A stretch of DNA of 64,000 nt, taken from contig NC_091972.1 in the NCBI RefSeq assembly GCF_036711975.1, positions 16,311,001-16,375,000 of the forward strand. The letters are read 5' to 3'. Both the position numbers and the translations under genes were made by a program. Below, piece after piece: positions 10,600 to 22,479 of the stretch (its first letter is position 1; every line of letters starts with the position of its first letter). The notes under the pieces were generated by a model that searched no databases, was not told the origin of the DNA, and worked only from the letters and a program-made list of their open reading frames with translations. This DNA comes from Onthophagus taurus. Taxonomy: Eukaryota > Arthropoda > Insecta > Coleoptera > Scarabaeidae.

Positions 10600-12280
10600 C
10601 AAGATTCTTTGAGAAGTTTATACTTGGTTGTTGTTAAATCTTCTTGAATATTAATACCAGTAGTATTCAGTTTATTCCTTATAGACAGCAGCTCTGGTTC
10701 GGTATCTACGAACTTTACAATTAACTTAATAATTGAGAGAGATTGTTTATCCTTGATGACATCGGTCGATATCTGCAACTGACATCGTAAAACCTAATTT
10801 ATTATTAAATACCGACACCATTTTCACGTTAACATTTTCACGCTTCTCTTCAGCACACCAAACACACGAATGTATTGCTCCAGCTTGTCTTGTTTATTCA
10901 ATATCACGTTTTCTGTTCCCAGCTCTCATCATACATATTATTAATTTTTTAAAACCACAATTTAATTTTAATTTAAATCTTCTATACAACTATTCTTTTT
11001 CCTGCTGTAGAAAATATCTATTTGTCTCCGTATAATTCTTTTTCTTTTCTCCTTTCATCAAAGTCTTTACATCTCTCTGGAGAATACAAAGACGTGCTGC
11101 CAACCGGCGGAGTGATTTGCATGGGAACACCACCGTACCATCTGGTGTTCCTGACGAAGGTTTTTTCCCCGTTTCCGAACCGGGATTGGTTTTCCTTTAA
11201 AAGTTACCGGACCCCGGTAGCTACTTTGACTTCGACATCTTTCTAACGTACAATCAGCATATTTATACATTCGAAATCGAAAAAAATAAGCAAAAAAATA
11301 TTCAATTTAAATTCTAATAATGTTAAAAAAAACTTATATTATAAAAATTGTTTAATGGATTTTTTGGTAAACCAAAACTATTAAAAGAATACTTATTAAA
11401 GAATGTTTTAATGAAACGTTTTGAGTTTTAGCGGTGAGAAATGATTGAGAAATAACCGACCAGAGCGCGATTTCATTGTGAAGTAATGAATGAAAGTTTT
11501 TTATATTTTCGAACGAAACGAAACGAATAAATCCACACGTATATAAAACGGTATATCCTTGAGAGAACGGCTCCATTCACCACGAAGCAAGACGCAAACA
11601 TACCTACGCCAAAAGCGTGGGTGTTTTAAAACGAGCTTCTTAACCGAATTTCGTACCACCACCGAAACTACCTTTCGGTTCAAAACGGTTGAGTAACTCA
11701 TCAGAAAAAGAACAAATTTCTGTTTCAAAAAAACATCTGTTAATTTTAATTAACAATTAGAATCAATAGTTATATTTTTGCATCTAAACTCACTGATCAA
11801 ATTAGAAGTACCATTTTGGCTTTTACATTAACATTTTTTAATTTATTTATTTAAATTGTTAAGTTAATTTTTTTTTAAATGTTATTTATATTGAGATGAT
11901 TGCCGAATCTATGTCAAATCTTTAAAGGCAATAAAGTTTAGCAATTTGAGTAGAATCAATAAAGAGTCGTTTAGTAATCTAGGACGATTCAATTCGATCG
12001 AAAAGTAAATACGCGCGCTTCGTTATTTATTTATTGCAACATCAACCAATTGATCAAAAATTTTATTTACTTTATACTTATACAAACCTACCTTTTTCAA
12101 AGCTCCACCTAATCTTTTCTTATAACGAAAACCTTCCCATCGCAAAACTAATTCACCCACAAATTTCACATTGTCACAAAAAACTTTTCAATTCAAAAGA
12201 AAAACGTCAACATTCACATTAATAGATAGTTTTTGATTAAAAGTATTTATTTCATTTTATTTTTTTAGATCAAATTCATT
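10600..12280. other. no gene assigned
   Basis: Mostly AT-rich. GC-richer patches lie at about 11085-11250 and 11540-11720 and contain open frames on both strands, but I recognise no product and no splice pattern. They could be regulatory or decayed repeats. Confidence 0.35.
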
Positions 12281-12289
12281 GATGTGATT

Positions 12290-12640
12290 GAATCGCGTGA
12301 AAATTTGAAAAATTCGCGCCACTATCAACGCCCTCTACACTTCCGTTCGACGAGCGCTCCACGGCCCGTCTGGTGCGTTGAAAAGTTGGCCATGTACGGG
12401 AACGCGAGCGTGGACGCGCGCATGCGCCCAGGTACAACAATAGGGTCAGCTTCCTCCCACGTATAATATACAGGATTTCACCTCCGCTCTCTCAAGCAGG
12501 AGGGGAAACTCAAGAAAACGTTTCGTTGTATGTACGTGTGAATGCATTACCCATTCAAGTTGTTGCGTAAATAACAACAAGAGTGGGATATTAGCATAAG
12601 ACCGGCCTACGTTCGATATGTATAAAGTTGGCGTAGGATG
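12290..12640. other. CpG-containing patch of unknown role
   Basis: Against AT-rich surroundings this stretch has many CG dinucleotides (for example GACGCGCGCATGCGCCC near 12413-12429), followed by a TATA-like TATAATATACAGG at about 12464-12476. It could be a promoter or 5' leader of a gene whose exons I cannot identify, or the edge of an unrecognised element. No coding region is supported. Confidence 0.25.
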
Positions 12641-12792
12641 ATTTACCGTGGCCTCCTGTGATGCGCTAACAGTTCAACAGTTCATTTTTTTATTGATTCA
12701 ATTTTTTTAAAGCAAATCAAAGAACTGTTGGGACCAAGTAGACATACCTTGGGGACCAACATATGTAGGTACGTAAAGTGAAAAAGTAGAAT

Positions 12793-14140
12793 ATGTCATT
12801 ACATTACATTACATTACATAGAATACATATCGGGTAGGCGGACCAACCAACCTTGCACCGCGACCCTAAGGATCTATTGTACCCCGATAGATATCGTTAT
12901 CAAATTTCACCGTGCAGTCCAATGCTCTTAACGAACATTAATACCTTGCTCGGCGAAAGGTCATTCAGATCTTTTGAGGAGATAAACTGCAACCCAAAAA
13001 TCGAGAATCTGATACGGTTAACGGCAGGGCAGTGGCATAAAACATGCTCAACCGTCTCTGCTTCCTCCGCACATAGTCGGCATTCAACATCGTCGGCTAA
13101 ACCCAACAAGTTGAGGTGTGCTTTTAATCGGCAGTGCCCAGTAAAAACACCCATTAGAACTTCTATGCTACTACGGGCAAGTCCTAAAATATTCCCGGGT
13201 TTGACAGTGGCGATGTTAATAAACACCTTAGCATGTCTCATTCCAGGAGAACTGGTCCACAGTAGGCGAAGTCTCTCTTCAGCCCACAGTCCAATCCTAT
13301 ATTTGGCCATCGCAAATGATACACCAACTGCTGGTTCCGGTCCCACAAACGCTTCAGCGCTGCCATCTCGTGCTAGCTTATCTGCCGCTTCATTGCCAGC
13401 AACCCCAGAGTGACCCGGGACCCAGATCAGAGAGACTCTGTTATCACAACTCAGTGTGTTTAATGTTCTCCTACAATCATTAACCAGAGCCGACACCGTT
13501 TTCACGGCTTGCAGCGCCCGGAGAGCGGCTTGACTGTCTGAGAAAATTCGTACTGTCATGTTCTTCACCCCTCTTTCAAGAAGGATTTTAGTACCCATGT
13601 CAATAGCAAATACTTACGCCTGGAATACAGTACAGTACGTACCCAGGCTGTAGGCTTGCTTAATTCGAGGTGTCTGGCAGTATACTCCTGCTCCTACCCC
13701 TTCAGGCGTTTTTGATCCATCTGTGTACAAGCAAATGTCTGCCCGAACCAGAGAATTTTCATTTTCGATCCAGGACTGCCGCTCAGGCAGTACAATCTGG
13801 TATCGAGCATTAATCACTGATAGTGATACCGCCAAATCTGACGGCGGTACTACGGTTTATTGAGAGGTTCTCTCCCTTACACCAAGCGCAAATGGTATCT
13901 AGGGTCACCTGGAGGACTTTAGATATCCTCGGCAAACAGGTTCCTTTGACCATAACGACAATGTCATCAGCATAAGCTTGTATTTCCACATCAACGGCTT
14001 CGACTATCGCAATCAGATCGTCAACTAGGAGGGACCAAAGCAGGGGAGATAACACCCCTCCCTGCGGGCAGCCACCTCCCGGCCTGAAGCGTATCGTATC
14101 ACCATCAGAATATCTCAGTGTGGATACTCTAAACTAGACA
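12793..14140 (-). pseudogene. I-group non-LTR retrotransposon (RT plus RNase H), 5'-truncated
   Basis: On the minus strand, going down from 14140: reverse transcriptase motif GGCPQGGVLSPLLW, then the catalytic YADDIVV (about 13970-13990); after a frame change the RNase H domain with LYTDGSK (about 13710), SDSQAALRALQAV (about 13540) and WVPGHSGVAGNEAADKLARD (about 13400); finally a zinc-knuckle-like CRLC...VEHVLCHCP (about 13060-13090). RNase H in the polyprotein points to the I/LOA/Nimb group rather than jockey. The 3' tail is a four-fold TGTAA-type repeat at about 12797-12817. At least two frame breaks make it non-functional. Confidence 0.85.
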
Positions 14141-14389
14141 AGAACTATGATACTGCAGTTAATCGAATTATATGAATCCTATCCTAATTTGTGGACCTGC
14201 TCGTCCGAATCGATGAAATTTCCAATAAGTTGGGAGTTCTGACTCAAAAAGTGAAGGAGTAAGTACATAACCTTCATTACCAATTCCAGCATCAACAGAA
14301 AACGAAAACACTGAAAGAGGCCAGGCTGCAGAAAAACATTTTGAAGTCAAATGGGAATGTTATGATGCTTAAAATTCATAGATGGACCG

Positions 14390-15760
14390 ACAGCTTAACC
14401 ACAATGGACAAGCAAAAAGCCAAAATTCTGAGAATGGACATCTCCAGGATTTTACGATTAGCCAAACCACCCAAACCCAACATGGTTCCAGGTGAACTCC
14501 AGGCTCTAAAACGCCTTAAACATAACCAGGATCTATAAGAACAAGATCACGGACTTGCTCAAGGACACAGCTTACAAACCAACAGCATGAAACCCTACAC
14601 CTTACCTGAAAAAAAACACCAAATTGAAAATAGAGGCATCTCCAATAGACCCCGAGATCAAGAAAACCCTAATCCCTCCGGAAAAATCAAGCGGGTGTCC
14701 TAAATTCTATGGTCTACAACCCATAATAGAGCAAGCCGATTCCTACGTACAAAACTTTAAATACTTCACGCAATTCTTAGACAATGTTCAACTTGAAGAG
14801 AGCGACATCATGGCGTGCTTCGATGTCAAGTCTCTCTATCTCAGTATCCATATAGAAGAGGCCCTCAAATAGATCAGAGAGAACGAAGATTTACCCAGCC
14901 ACATCGTAGACCTTGCCAAACACTGCCTCAATAATGCTTATTTTCTATTTGACGGCCAGATCTATAAGCAAGTACAAGGAGCGGGCATGAGAGAATTTCC
15001 CATGACTGCGAGAGAAAAGCGTTAAGAGAAACCACACACAAACCCAAGTTATGGATTCGCTACGGCGATGATATCTTCGTCATTTGGCCTTTTGGAAAAG
15101 AAAAGCTCCAAAAATCCAGTTCACCACAGAAATAGAAGAAAACGGTCAGCTTCCATTACTCTTCCAACAGATACCTTAACGCCCTTTCTCATCATCACCC
15201 GTCACAGATACAGTCAGTCGCAAACTCCCTGATTTCAAGATCCATTTGACTAACGGACAACGAAAACAGACCAGAAGAAATAACGACCGTAACTTTGGCC
15301 CTTTCCCAAAATGGCTACTCCAGGTATGTGGTGAAAAAAGTCATCGACCGACACCCCAAGTCCCAGGATCCATCTCTACAAGAAGACAACGACTGACCAC
15401 ATAGGAAGACTTCTACATAAACATGTAATTTCCACCACTTACAAACCTAACAAGACCGTAAGAGCTTCTCTCAGGAATCCAAAGGTCAAAGTGAAACTGG
15501 AAAACGTAGGAATTTATTCCATACTCTGCGGCTCGTGCGACAAGAACTACGTGGAACAGACCAACAGAAGAATAGCCGCGAGAGTGGAGGAATACAAACT
15601 GAGCATCTGCAACAAACAACTCAGATCTGCTCTCTTCTGCCACTATCGCGACACAGGACACACCATCAACTTTGAGCTCTGCAAGGAAATAGCCAACGTT
15701 CCACAAAAAGTATCCTCCAAAAGCATTGTTAATTATTCTTTGTTCACCATGTAGATTTCT
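14390..15760 (+). pseudogene. Penelope-like retroelement, degenerate
   Basis: A plus-strand series matches Penelope-like elements: YKNKITDLLKDTAYKP (about 14535), CPKFYGLQPII (family PKFYGLPKIHK) and DIMACFDVKSLYLSIHIEEAL with the first catalytic Asp (about 14695-14870), CLNNAYFLFDGQIYKQVQGAGM (about 14920), a GDDIF core near 15070, and a GIY-YIG endonuclease at about 15500-15700 (GIYSILCGSCDKNYVEQTNR, where YIG has become YVE). Stops and frameshifts are frequent. Confidence 0.8.
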
Positions 15761-15769
15761 AAATGCATA

Positions 15770-16530
15770 TGGTTCATGGCAAAAGCGTCATCAGCTACGA
15801 TAACAAAGGGAACTGTCTTAACCGATGTAGTCCCACTGGTGTGAATACGCACCAGCGTTTTTAAAATAATTTTTTGTAATTCGCGACAGTAATGAAAGCT
15901 ATAATAGTACTCAAACGGGTGCTGTAATGAGACTCCTTACAGCATCCGATGCTGTAATGAGATTTTAGTAACATTTTATGGAACCAGTTCAAGTTGGTGA
16001 CATTGGGTCATTAATTTTTCTAGTTGTCAATGTAACAATGTTTGTCTACGGATGTTTAAACGCGTTCTTAGCATGGAATACAAGGTCCGCAACGATGAGG
16101 ACATTGAACTCAGCAATTTCTCTTATTTTGCGAGGTGTACATGAAACATTTTTGTCAGGTGAATACATTTTGCGTTTTGACAGTTTCTAATTGTCAATTA
16201 AAATTTGTATTTTCAAGTGTCAAAAAGTTGATGAGATATAAAGATTACATCATTTTTCGTATTATCAGAAACCAGTTAAGACGTATTTATTCGGTAAATT
16301 CCCTAGATATAGTGGTTTATGGACATAGTGTGTCAATATATGTGTAGTAACTATTATTATTTATTTATGAGTAATTTGTTACATGGTTAATAAATGGTAA
16401 TCAAAATATTTTTGTATTGTTGTTCATTTATCTTACCAGTAAAAATGATATGGGCTGGTGCAAAAATGTACCTGTGTACATTTTTATACTTTTCATTCCA
16501 TCTTATCTCATGGAAACTTATAAAGAACCA
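15770..16530. other. no gene assigned
   Basis: A frame at 15978-16187 contains a hydrophobic stretch (IGSLIFLVVNVTMFVYGC), but no homology is recognised and base composition is like the surroundings. A repeated GCTGTAATGAGA motif lies at 15920-15964. Nothing else stands out. Confidence 0.35.
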
Positions 16531-16561
16531 ATTTTTTTTAATATAAAGCAGCGTGGGACTA

Positions 16562-16780
16562 AATGGTCTAGGTTTTAGGAAACTTAAAAACATTAAAAAC
16601 GCCCCCATAAGAAATTCGTTCAAAAGTTCCAACATTAATGTATTGAAATTTATATTCTGCGTCAGCCAATGCTATTAATACTACACTATGCGTGCCTTTA
16701 TAATTGTAGTATAGACTATATTTAGATGCTTCAATGACAAAGTGTTTACCGTCCAGCGTGCCATTATTAAATTTAATTAT
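16562..16780 (-). pseudogene. PIF/Harbinger transposase fragment
   Basis: The minus strand reads NGTLDGKHFVIEAS then YYNYKGTHSVVLIALADAEY and KFQYINVGTFERISYGGVF, the central block of the HARBI1-like DDE nuclease. The first catalytic Asp is in LDGKH and the second in ADAEY. The frame stops after VFKFPKT and the expected last acidic residue is not seen. It is an isolated fragment without terminal repeats that I can find. Confidence 0.75.
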
Positions 16781-16784
16781 TGAT

Positions 16785-17594
16785 TATGATTAATAATGCG
16801 CCCTATTTGTTTTTAGACTAACGAACCACGAACTCTAACCTAACACCTACACGTAATTTGAGAGAAGAAGAGAGTGAAGACTCCCTTCAACAAGATAAGA
16901 ATGTGGACAACACTTCAACACACCGCTTACGTCATATGATGTCACACCACGTTCATCCAGAACTTCATCGGTAAAACTAAGATTAAAAAAGAAGAAAGAG
17001 CAAGAAAAACAAGATGAACTTGACCAATGTGTTATTGTTATGTCTAAGTCAGCAGACATTTTTGATATATTTAGAGATTATGAGGCTGAAGAATTGTGCA
17101 ATATGAGCTTCAAAGCTCCAGAGTTGCTATCCTGGGCGAAGAAGAAAAAAAATGTCTTAAAAATGAACGACAACTATGAGTTCAAATTACAGGAAAATAA
17201 AATTCCATTGCTACAATAACCCATAAACGAAAAGTAAACCATGCATAAGTCCACGTTGCAGATCCCAGTAATTAATAATAATCCAGAAGTTCTAGATGAC
17301 GTAATAGCTTAATAAAAAGATCTTTCATATACTTACTTGTAAATATTCTTCTTTTAGAGCATTATAAATTGCAAAACACACTTCAAAAAACAACACATAC
17401 AATTCCCGAAATAGTACATACAGGTATGAGAAACAAATATATTAGGGAATTATAGCTATCTCCTAAAAAAAATTGTTCCTACAAACAGGAGACTAAAGAA
17501 TTAGAATGTACCTATCGGTAGTCAAAAAAGGAAGGATAACAGCTAGTTGCACAGCTGCTGGAGTTACATCTCGCATATGTGTGTTTTATTTTTC
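16785..17594. other. no gene assigned
   Basis: A plus frame at about 17033-17218 (SADIFDIFRDYEAEELCNMS...) is open but unrecognised. The remainder is AT-rich with no clear features. Confidence 0.3.
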
Positions 17595-19062
17595 TATTAT
17601 AAACTTTATAATAATTAATTAAGTTTATTGCTACAAAATCAGCATTACATTCCACAAACAATCAAATTTTAACAATACTACAATTACATATATCACATTA
17701 CAATACAATACATTTTATTTCCTATCCCACCCCTCCCCATCTCCTCCCCGCATCTCCCTACGCTGCCTTGTCGCCACCACCTCCCTCATCCATTCTCTTC
17801 CCTCTGCCCTCTCCCCCAGCACCTGCTTCCAGCCGATCACCTCCTCTCTTAGCTCGTCACACTCCCTCAGTAGGTGCTCCAACGACTCCCACTCCCCCCC
17901 ACATAGCCTACAACCCCTCTCATCATCTCTCATCCAATACCTATTCGCTCTCTCCTCATTGCCGCATCTGAATCTTGCCACCATCCTCTTCCCCTCCTCA
18001 TCCCCCTCCACCGACAGGTACTTCGGCAATCCCTCCGTTATTATTTCCTCGTACTTAGGGTTGTACCTGCTCTCCCTTATCTGCCCCCTTCTTTCTTGCC
18101 TCTGTACATCTCTATCCCTGCTCTCCAGCTCTTTCCACATCTCAATCCCTTCCCTCCTTCTATCATCTACCGCTTTCACTGAGTACCCCACCCTTCTGAA
18201 ATATTCCTCCCTTCCTCGTTGCCCGTAACCCCCTTTCCCTGCCTTAATCTCTTTCCAGCACTCCCCCAAAATTTTACATTGAGACCTCCCTTCAACCCTC
18301 TCCTCAAAACGTACCGCCCTTTTACCCGCCTCCACTCTTAACTTATCAACCTTCACCTCTTCTCTGACTATGTACTCCGGCGTCTCTTTTGCCAACCCCA
18401 AAACCCATCTCCAATACCTAGCCTGTACGCCTTCCAACAGCCCTTGCTCTTTCCACCCCCAAAGCTCCGCCCCGTACATCATAACACTTCTAATCAAGCA
18501 CTCGAATATCATCTTCCTTTTTCCTATATCCCTTCCAAATAATCTCTCTCCCCACCCCCAGACCTGCCCCATCACCTTATTCGCCTTCTTGGCCATTTCC
18601 CTCACATGCGCGCCTTCCTTGTTGTCCTCTCTAAATCTGTACCCCAAATATGAGTACTCCCTCACCTCCTCTATCTCCTTCCCTTCCCACCTCCAATCTT
18701 CGCTCTTCCTTCTACCCCCTTTACAGAACTTCATAACCTTTGTCTTTCCTACATTCACCTCCAGAGCCTTCCCCCTAAAGTAACTCTCCAAACTCCGCAT
18801 CATCGCTTTCATCTCCTTCGCCTCTCTCGCCACTACCACCAAATCATCCGCGTAAGCCAGTGAATGCACCTTCCTCCTCCCTACAACCACACCTCCCATC
18901 TGCCCACCGGTCAATCTGTCTTCCATGTCTGCGGTATACAAGGCAAACAGAGCGGGACTAAGTGGACATCCCTGCCTCAAACCTCTCGTTGTCCAGAACC
19001 TATCCGTTAACTCGTTCCCCACCTTTACCCTAGCTATCGTCTCTCATTATTATAAACTTTAT
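17595..19062 (-). mobile_element. 5'-truncated LINE with 15-bp target site duplication
   Basis: The same 15 bases, TATTATAAACTTTAT, flank the insert at 17595-17609 and 19048-19062. Between them lies a minus-strand LINE body with its 3' UTR at the left (17610-17714), including an AATAAA-like signal, and 5' truncation at about 19041-19047, where a stop lies just upstream of the frame. The body is much more GC-rich than its surroundings. Clean duplication and an unbroken frame suggest a recent insertion by target-primed reverse transcription. Confidence 0.85.
17715..19040 (-). CDS. LINE reverse transcriptase C-terminal part, uninterrupted
   Basis: One open frame of about 440 codons with no stops. 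It starts inside the reverse transcriptase with TTRGLRQGCPLSPALFALYT, continues to the catalytic LAYADDLVVVAREAKEM (about 18840-18860), then VNVGKTKVMKFCKGGRRK, the thumb, and a C-terminal zinc-knuckle-like CRLCGGEWESLEHLLRECDEL (about 17880). Codon use is Arg/Glu/Gly-rich, unlike neighbouring AT-rich decayed elements. The start is a truncation point, not a true initiator; fingers and endonuclease are missing, so it cannot move itself. The clade is uncertain; the protein style resembles LINEs common in ants and beetles. Confidence 0.82.
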   Translation of the reverse strand, partial: TIARVKVGNELTDRFWTTRGLRQGCPLSPALFALYTADMEDRLTGGQMGGVVVGRRKVHSLAYADDLVVVAREAKEMKAMMRSLESYFRGKALEVNVGKTKVMKFCKGGRRKSEDWRWEGKEIEEVREYSYLGYRFREDNKEGAHVREMAKKANKVMGQVWGWGERLFGRDIGKRKMIFECLIRSVMMYGAELWGWKEQGLLEGVQARYWRWVLGLAKETPEYIVREEVKVDKLRVEAGKRAVRFEERVEGRSQCKILGECWKEIKAGKGGYGQRGREEYFRRVGYSVKAVDDRRREGIEMWKELESRDRDVQRQERRGQIRESRYNPKYEEIITEGLPKYLSVEGDEEGKRMVARFRCGNEERANRYWMRDDERGCRLCGGEWESLEHLLRECDELREEVIGWKQVLGERAEGREWMREVVATRQRREMRGGDGEGWDRK

Positions 19063-20030
19063 TTTGTCCAGCAAATAACGAAAATCAACTTTCTAGTTAC
19101 AAAACATTGATAACTATGGAAACAGCGTATTCAGAGACATCTTATATCATGAGAGAAAATTTTCTGAACTAGAGTGTTTTACAAGAATATGCTCTGCGGA
19201 AACACATCTGAGATAAATTTCTCATCAAACAAAAATCTTATGAGATTTTAGTCTCCTTGTGGATACCTACCATTATGCTGATGTTTTGATACTTCTGGTG
19301 ACGACCAAAACTTAAATCTAAGTACATCCGCTGTAATAACTGCTTTTTCTGGGGTGTGTTCTTCGTTAAATTAACTGGACCGGATCATTTAGAAGTATCC
19401 TGTTAAAGTCAATGCAAAAGTATAAAAATTTGTTTTTGCAATTTATGAAGATTTATCTGAAGAGAACTTAATAATTAGATGTTTGGGGGCCATACTCAGA
19501 ATGATAATGAAAGCTTTATCTCAACGGTTTAGCAATTGACCCCAAAGCACCTACATTACAACAAGAAAATATTCGATGTTTCTTTTTATATTTTTGTTTA
19601 AGCCATTTCAGAAATAATGCATTCATTAAATAATATTGTTATTAGCAAGGAAGCCAAAATATACGTAGAAAAAATGGGCGAACATCGAATTAATCTAGAG
19701 AAGCTCAGTTCAGAATAGCTTAGGAAACACAGGAAGAAAAATTCTTCATTTTATGACTACTTTACATATAAATTAGTTAACAAGTCATTGGAAATTGAAA
19801 AGAATCTGTTTTTATTATTTGAAAGTTAAAACGTGATTTTCTCAAAACTGTTTTTTACAGCTCTTGGACACGATATCAAAAAAATTACGTGATCAATCAC
19901 TTGATCATCTTATTATTTGTTTAAATAATAATTTAAAAAATAAAAATGTATTAGAACAAAAAAATTTTAATTTAAGGGTAAAAGTTAAAATTTACAACGA
20001 AAAGGTTAGGTGTAAAAGTTTAAATTTGGC
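19063..20030. other. no gene seen
   Basis: AT-rich sequence with no recognised features. A small open frame at 19864-20073 is Asn/Lys-rich and unconvincing. Confidence 0.35.
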
Positions 20031-20037
20031 AAAATAT

Positions 20038-20270
20038 ATCGGGGTGTCGCGTTCACCTCTACGTGTCGCCCCATAAAACGTCGGAGATTTTAAATGGTCG
20101 TAAAAACGAGGGGGGTACTCGAAAGAGAGTCCGGGGACGAGAACGAACACAATACGAAGCGCACACACTGAAAATGTAAATAATGTCGAGAATGGAACGT
20201 GCCCCCGACAGTATTCACTTTATTACGGCACTTCCGTTTTGTATCGCTTAACGGAAAAAGCTGCTGTGTG
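20038..20270. other. GC-richer patch of unknown role
   Basis: A block rich in CG dinucleotides (ATCGGGGTGTCGCG; GTCCGGGGACGAGAACG) in AT-rich surroundings. It may be a regulatory region or part of an unrecognised element. No coding support. Confidence 0.25.
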
Positions 20271-20599
20271 CGTAAATGCGATTATTATAAAAAAATTGTA
20301 TCATTTTTGTTGTGTAAATTTGTTTGAAAACAAATAAAAATCGTATTAATTTATTTATATAAATTTTATTGGTATTGATGTAGTAGCATTACATTTTATT
20401 GGTGAATTTTTGGAAATTACCTGGTGGTCCTAACATTAATCTACTTTTCCATCTCCAAATATCCTGAAAAAGAAAATCATTTAAAAAAGTCTATTATCAT
20501 CTTAAACATATTATTCATAAAAGATACTAAATAATTTCAGGATAACCACAAAATGTATCAAATTACAGTTTGTTTTCTGTTATTATAATTAAACATTGT

Positions 20600-20990
20600 T
20601 TAGTAATTGCAAACGACCTTCCCATTTATGTGCTTTATTCCAATTGAATTTTACTCAGATTTCACTTTATGATGCGTTCTCCACTTCTGAATCAACAAAA
20701 ATTTTGAAGCCTGAAACAAGTCCTTGATACACTTTCTTCTTCTTAGTCTAAACTTCCTCTTTGAAGTTAATTTGGTCAATCCATTCGGTCTATTAAACCA
20801 ATCAAACATAGACGGAGGTAGTTGTAAGTGGATTTCTGATAATTCTTAAGTTTTGTGATCAAATAAAACATGTCGATTGGCCCATCTTAGCTTTTTGATT
20901 ATGTAATTCCTCCATATAGGATTTAGAGTACGGTAACGATACTTGCTCCTATCCACAAATCTTGTGAAACATGACACACCACTGCAAAAT
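20600..20990 (-). pseudogene. unrecognised coding relic
   Basis: The minus strand is open over most of this stretch apart from two stops: it reads KYRYRTLNPIWRNYIIKKL, RWANRHVLFDHKT, then after a stop ELSEIHLQLPPSMFDWFNRP and LTKLTSKRKFRLRRRKCIKD. I do not recognise the family. Length and composition suggest a decayed transposon or domesticated gene fragment. Confidence 0.25.
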
Positions 20991-20999
20991 CTTCCTGAC

Positions 21000-21600
21000 A
21001 CTAGATTAAATCCTCTTCTCTACCTTTTAAACGAAATTGTGATATCGCTTCAACGGCTTTGCTATTTTCAACATCCTTCTAGGCATCCCTTCCTTACGCA
21101 TCCTCAGGCATCTTGATTGGGATTATTTTATCGACGACATATATAATTTTTATGATTCGCGATTATGCCAACATGAGCATTAGGATTGACGACGTAATCG
21201 CGTAACGATAATCAGCATGAGTACAGTACAAAACAGCACAGCATTCCAGCTCAATATTCAAATTCATATTCTTAATATTCGGACTAGATCTCTAGAAGTG
21301 GTCAAGTCGTTCGGGAAGGTGTAGCATTATGGCCTACTCTACAAGATCCACGAATAATTGGTCATTTTTAGACAGGAGAACGTAAAAAATAAAAGTTAAA
21401 GGACCATCACAATCTGAGTGGCAGAAGGATTATTACTTATTATCACTTTGATGATAGATTTATGAAAAGCTCCATGCGAACATGGTATCGAACAAAGAGA
21501 ATCCAAACCCATCCACGAACAAACTTACATTAAATTTAGTACGCATATCCAAACATATGTTTTCGTACATGTATTTAAAACGTTTAAAAGTTTTTAGTTT
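21000..21600. other. no gene seen
   Basis: No supported features. Confidence 0.35.
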
Positions 21601-21619
21601 TTGTTAACAAAATCTAGTT

Positions 21620-21930
21620 TTTTGCCAGGCTTACATTGGTGGTATCTAGTTTTCTGCGAGCAATATCTACTCTTTTTCAAAAAGAATCTAGTGTTCTAAT
21701 AGCACTATCTAGTCTTCTATAAGAAGTATCTAGCCATCTCTCAGCAGTACCTATTCTTGTACTAACGACATCTAGTCTTCTGCCTGCACTATCTACACTT
21801 CTGCAATCAGTATCTAGTCCTCTATTAATAATATCTAGTCTTGTGCCAGTCGTATCTAGTTTTTATCAGTAGCATATAATCTTCTACAAGCAGAACTTAG
21901 ACTTTCATTAGGACTATCTACCACTTTAGA
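21620..21930. repeat. 21-bp minisatellite array, block 1
   Basis: About fifteen diverged tandem units, each 21 bp, with consensus core TCTAGTCTTCTGCC followed by a variable GCAGTA-like end. Unit length is kept at 21 although identity between units is low, so the array is old. The length is a multiple of three and at least one frame on each strand is free of stops in the consensus. Confidence 0.85.
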
Positions 21931-21939
21931 GATCGATAT

Positions 21940-22470
21940 CTTCGCAACTGCTCGATGAAAAAAATTGCGGTCAAGTTTGTTGTAATCACTGAACATTTCT
22001 ACGTAATAAATATGAATTTGAAAATGTTCGCCTCCTTTTTATCGCGGGCTAAATAAAAAATGTGCCCAATTCATGCGGGAAAAGGATAATTTTGTCCAAT
22101 CCGGCTGGTGTGTATTCCAGACAGGACGTCGCGTCTTTATTGTATCTATATGAAGAAATAAAGACGCGACGTTCAGTCTGGAACACACTCTTACACCATC
22201 TTTTCCGATTGTACGGAACCCTCTTCTCCCCGCAAGGTTTATATCTGTTTCCTTTTAATTTATGATTCGTTTAAAAGTATAAAGTTTTTCGAGAAAAAAT
22301 CAGCAAGTGGACAAATTTGCCGACATCTTAAAAAATCTGGTACTTTTTTCATTTACCGCACGATGAAAAAAACCGCGAAATTGCAATTTTTCAAATTCAC
22401 AAAGGTTCAATGATTACAACAAACTTTACTGCAATTTTTTCCATCGTGCGGTTGCGAAGATGCGGCATGG
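21940..22470. mobile_element. palindromic MITE-like element inside the minisatellite
   Basis: CTTCGCAACTGCTCGATG at the left pairs with the complement of CATCGTGCGGTTGCGAAG at the right. Inner parts also pair, notably CCAGACAGGACGTCGCGTC with GACGCGACGTTCAGTCTGG around a short centre at about 22138-22162. It interrupts the 21-bp array. No coding. The target duplication is not clear to me. Confidence 0.65.
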
Positions 22471-22479
22471 ATAGTAGTC

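Noticed and set aside
10500..10600. Short-tandem repeats (TTA/AAAT runs) as an independent microsatellite
   Set aside because: They fit the 3' UTR and tail of the jockey-like LINE.
12853..13413. A 186-codon open frame on the plus strand
   Set aside because: Antisense to the RNase H region of the I-group LINE; no recognisable motif.
15978..16190. Short frame with a hydrophobic stretch that could be a membrane protein
   Set aside because: No homology, no splice sites or second segment, and AT-rich composition alone gives hydrophobic frames.
18370..18783. Ser/Leu/Pro-rich plus-strand frames within 17768-18783
   Set aside because: Antisense shadows of the stop-free LINE frame on the minus strand, whose low stop density creates long frames on the other strand.
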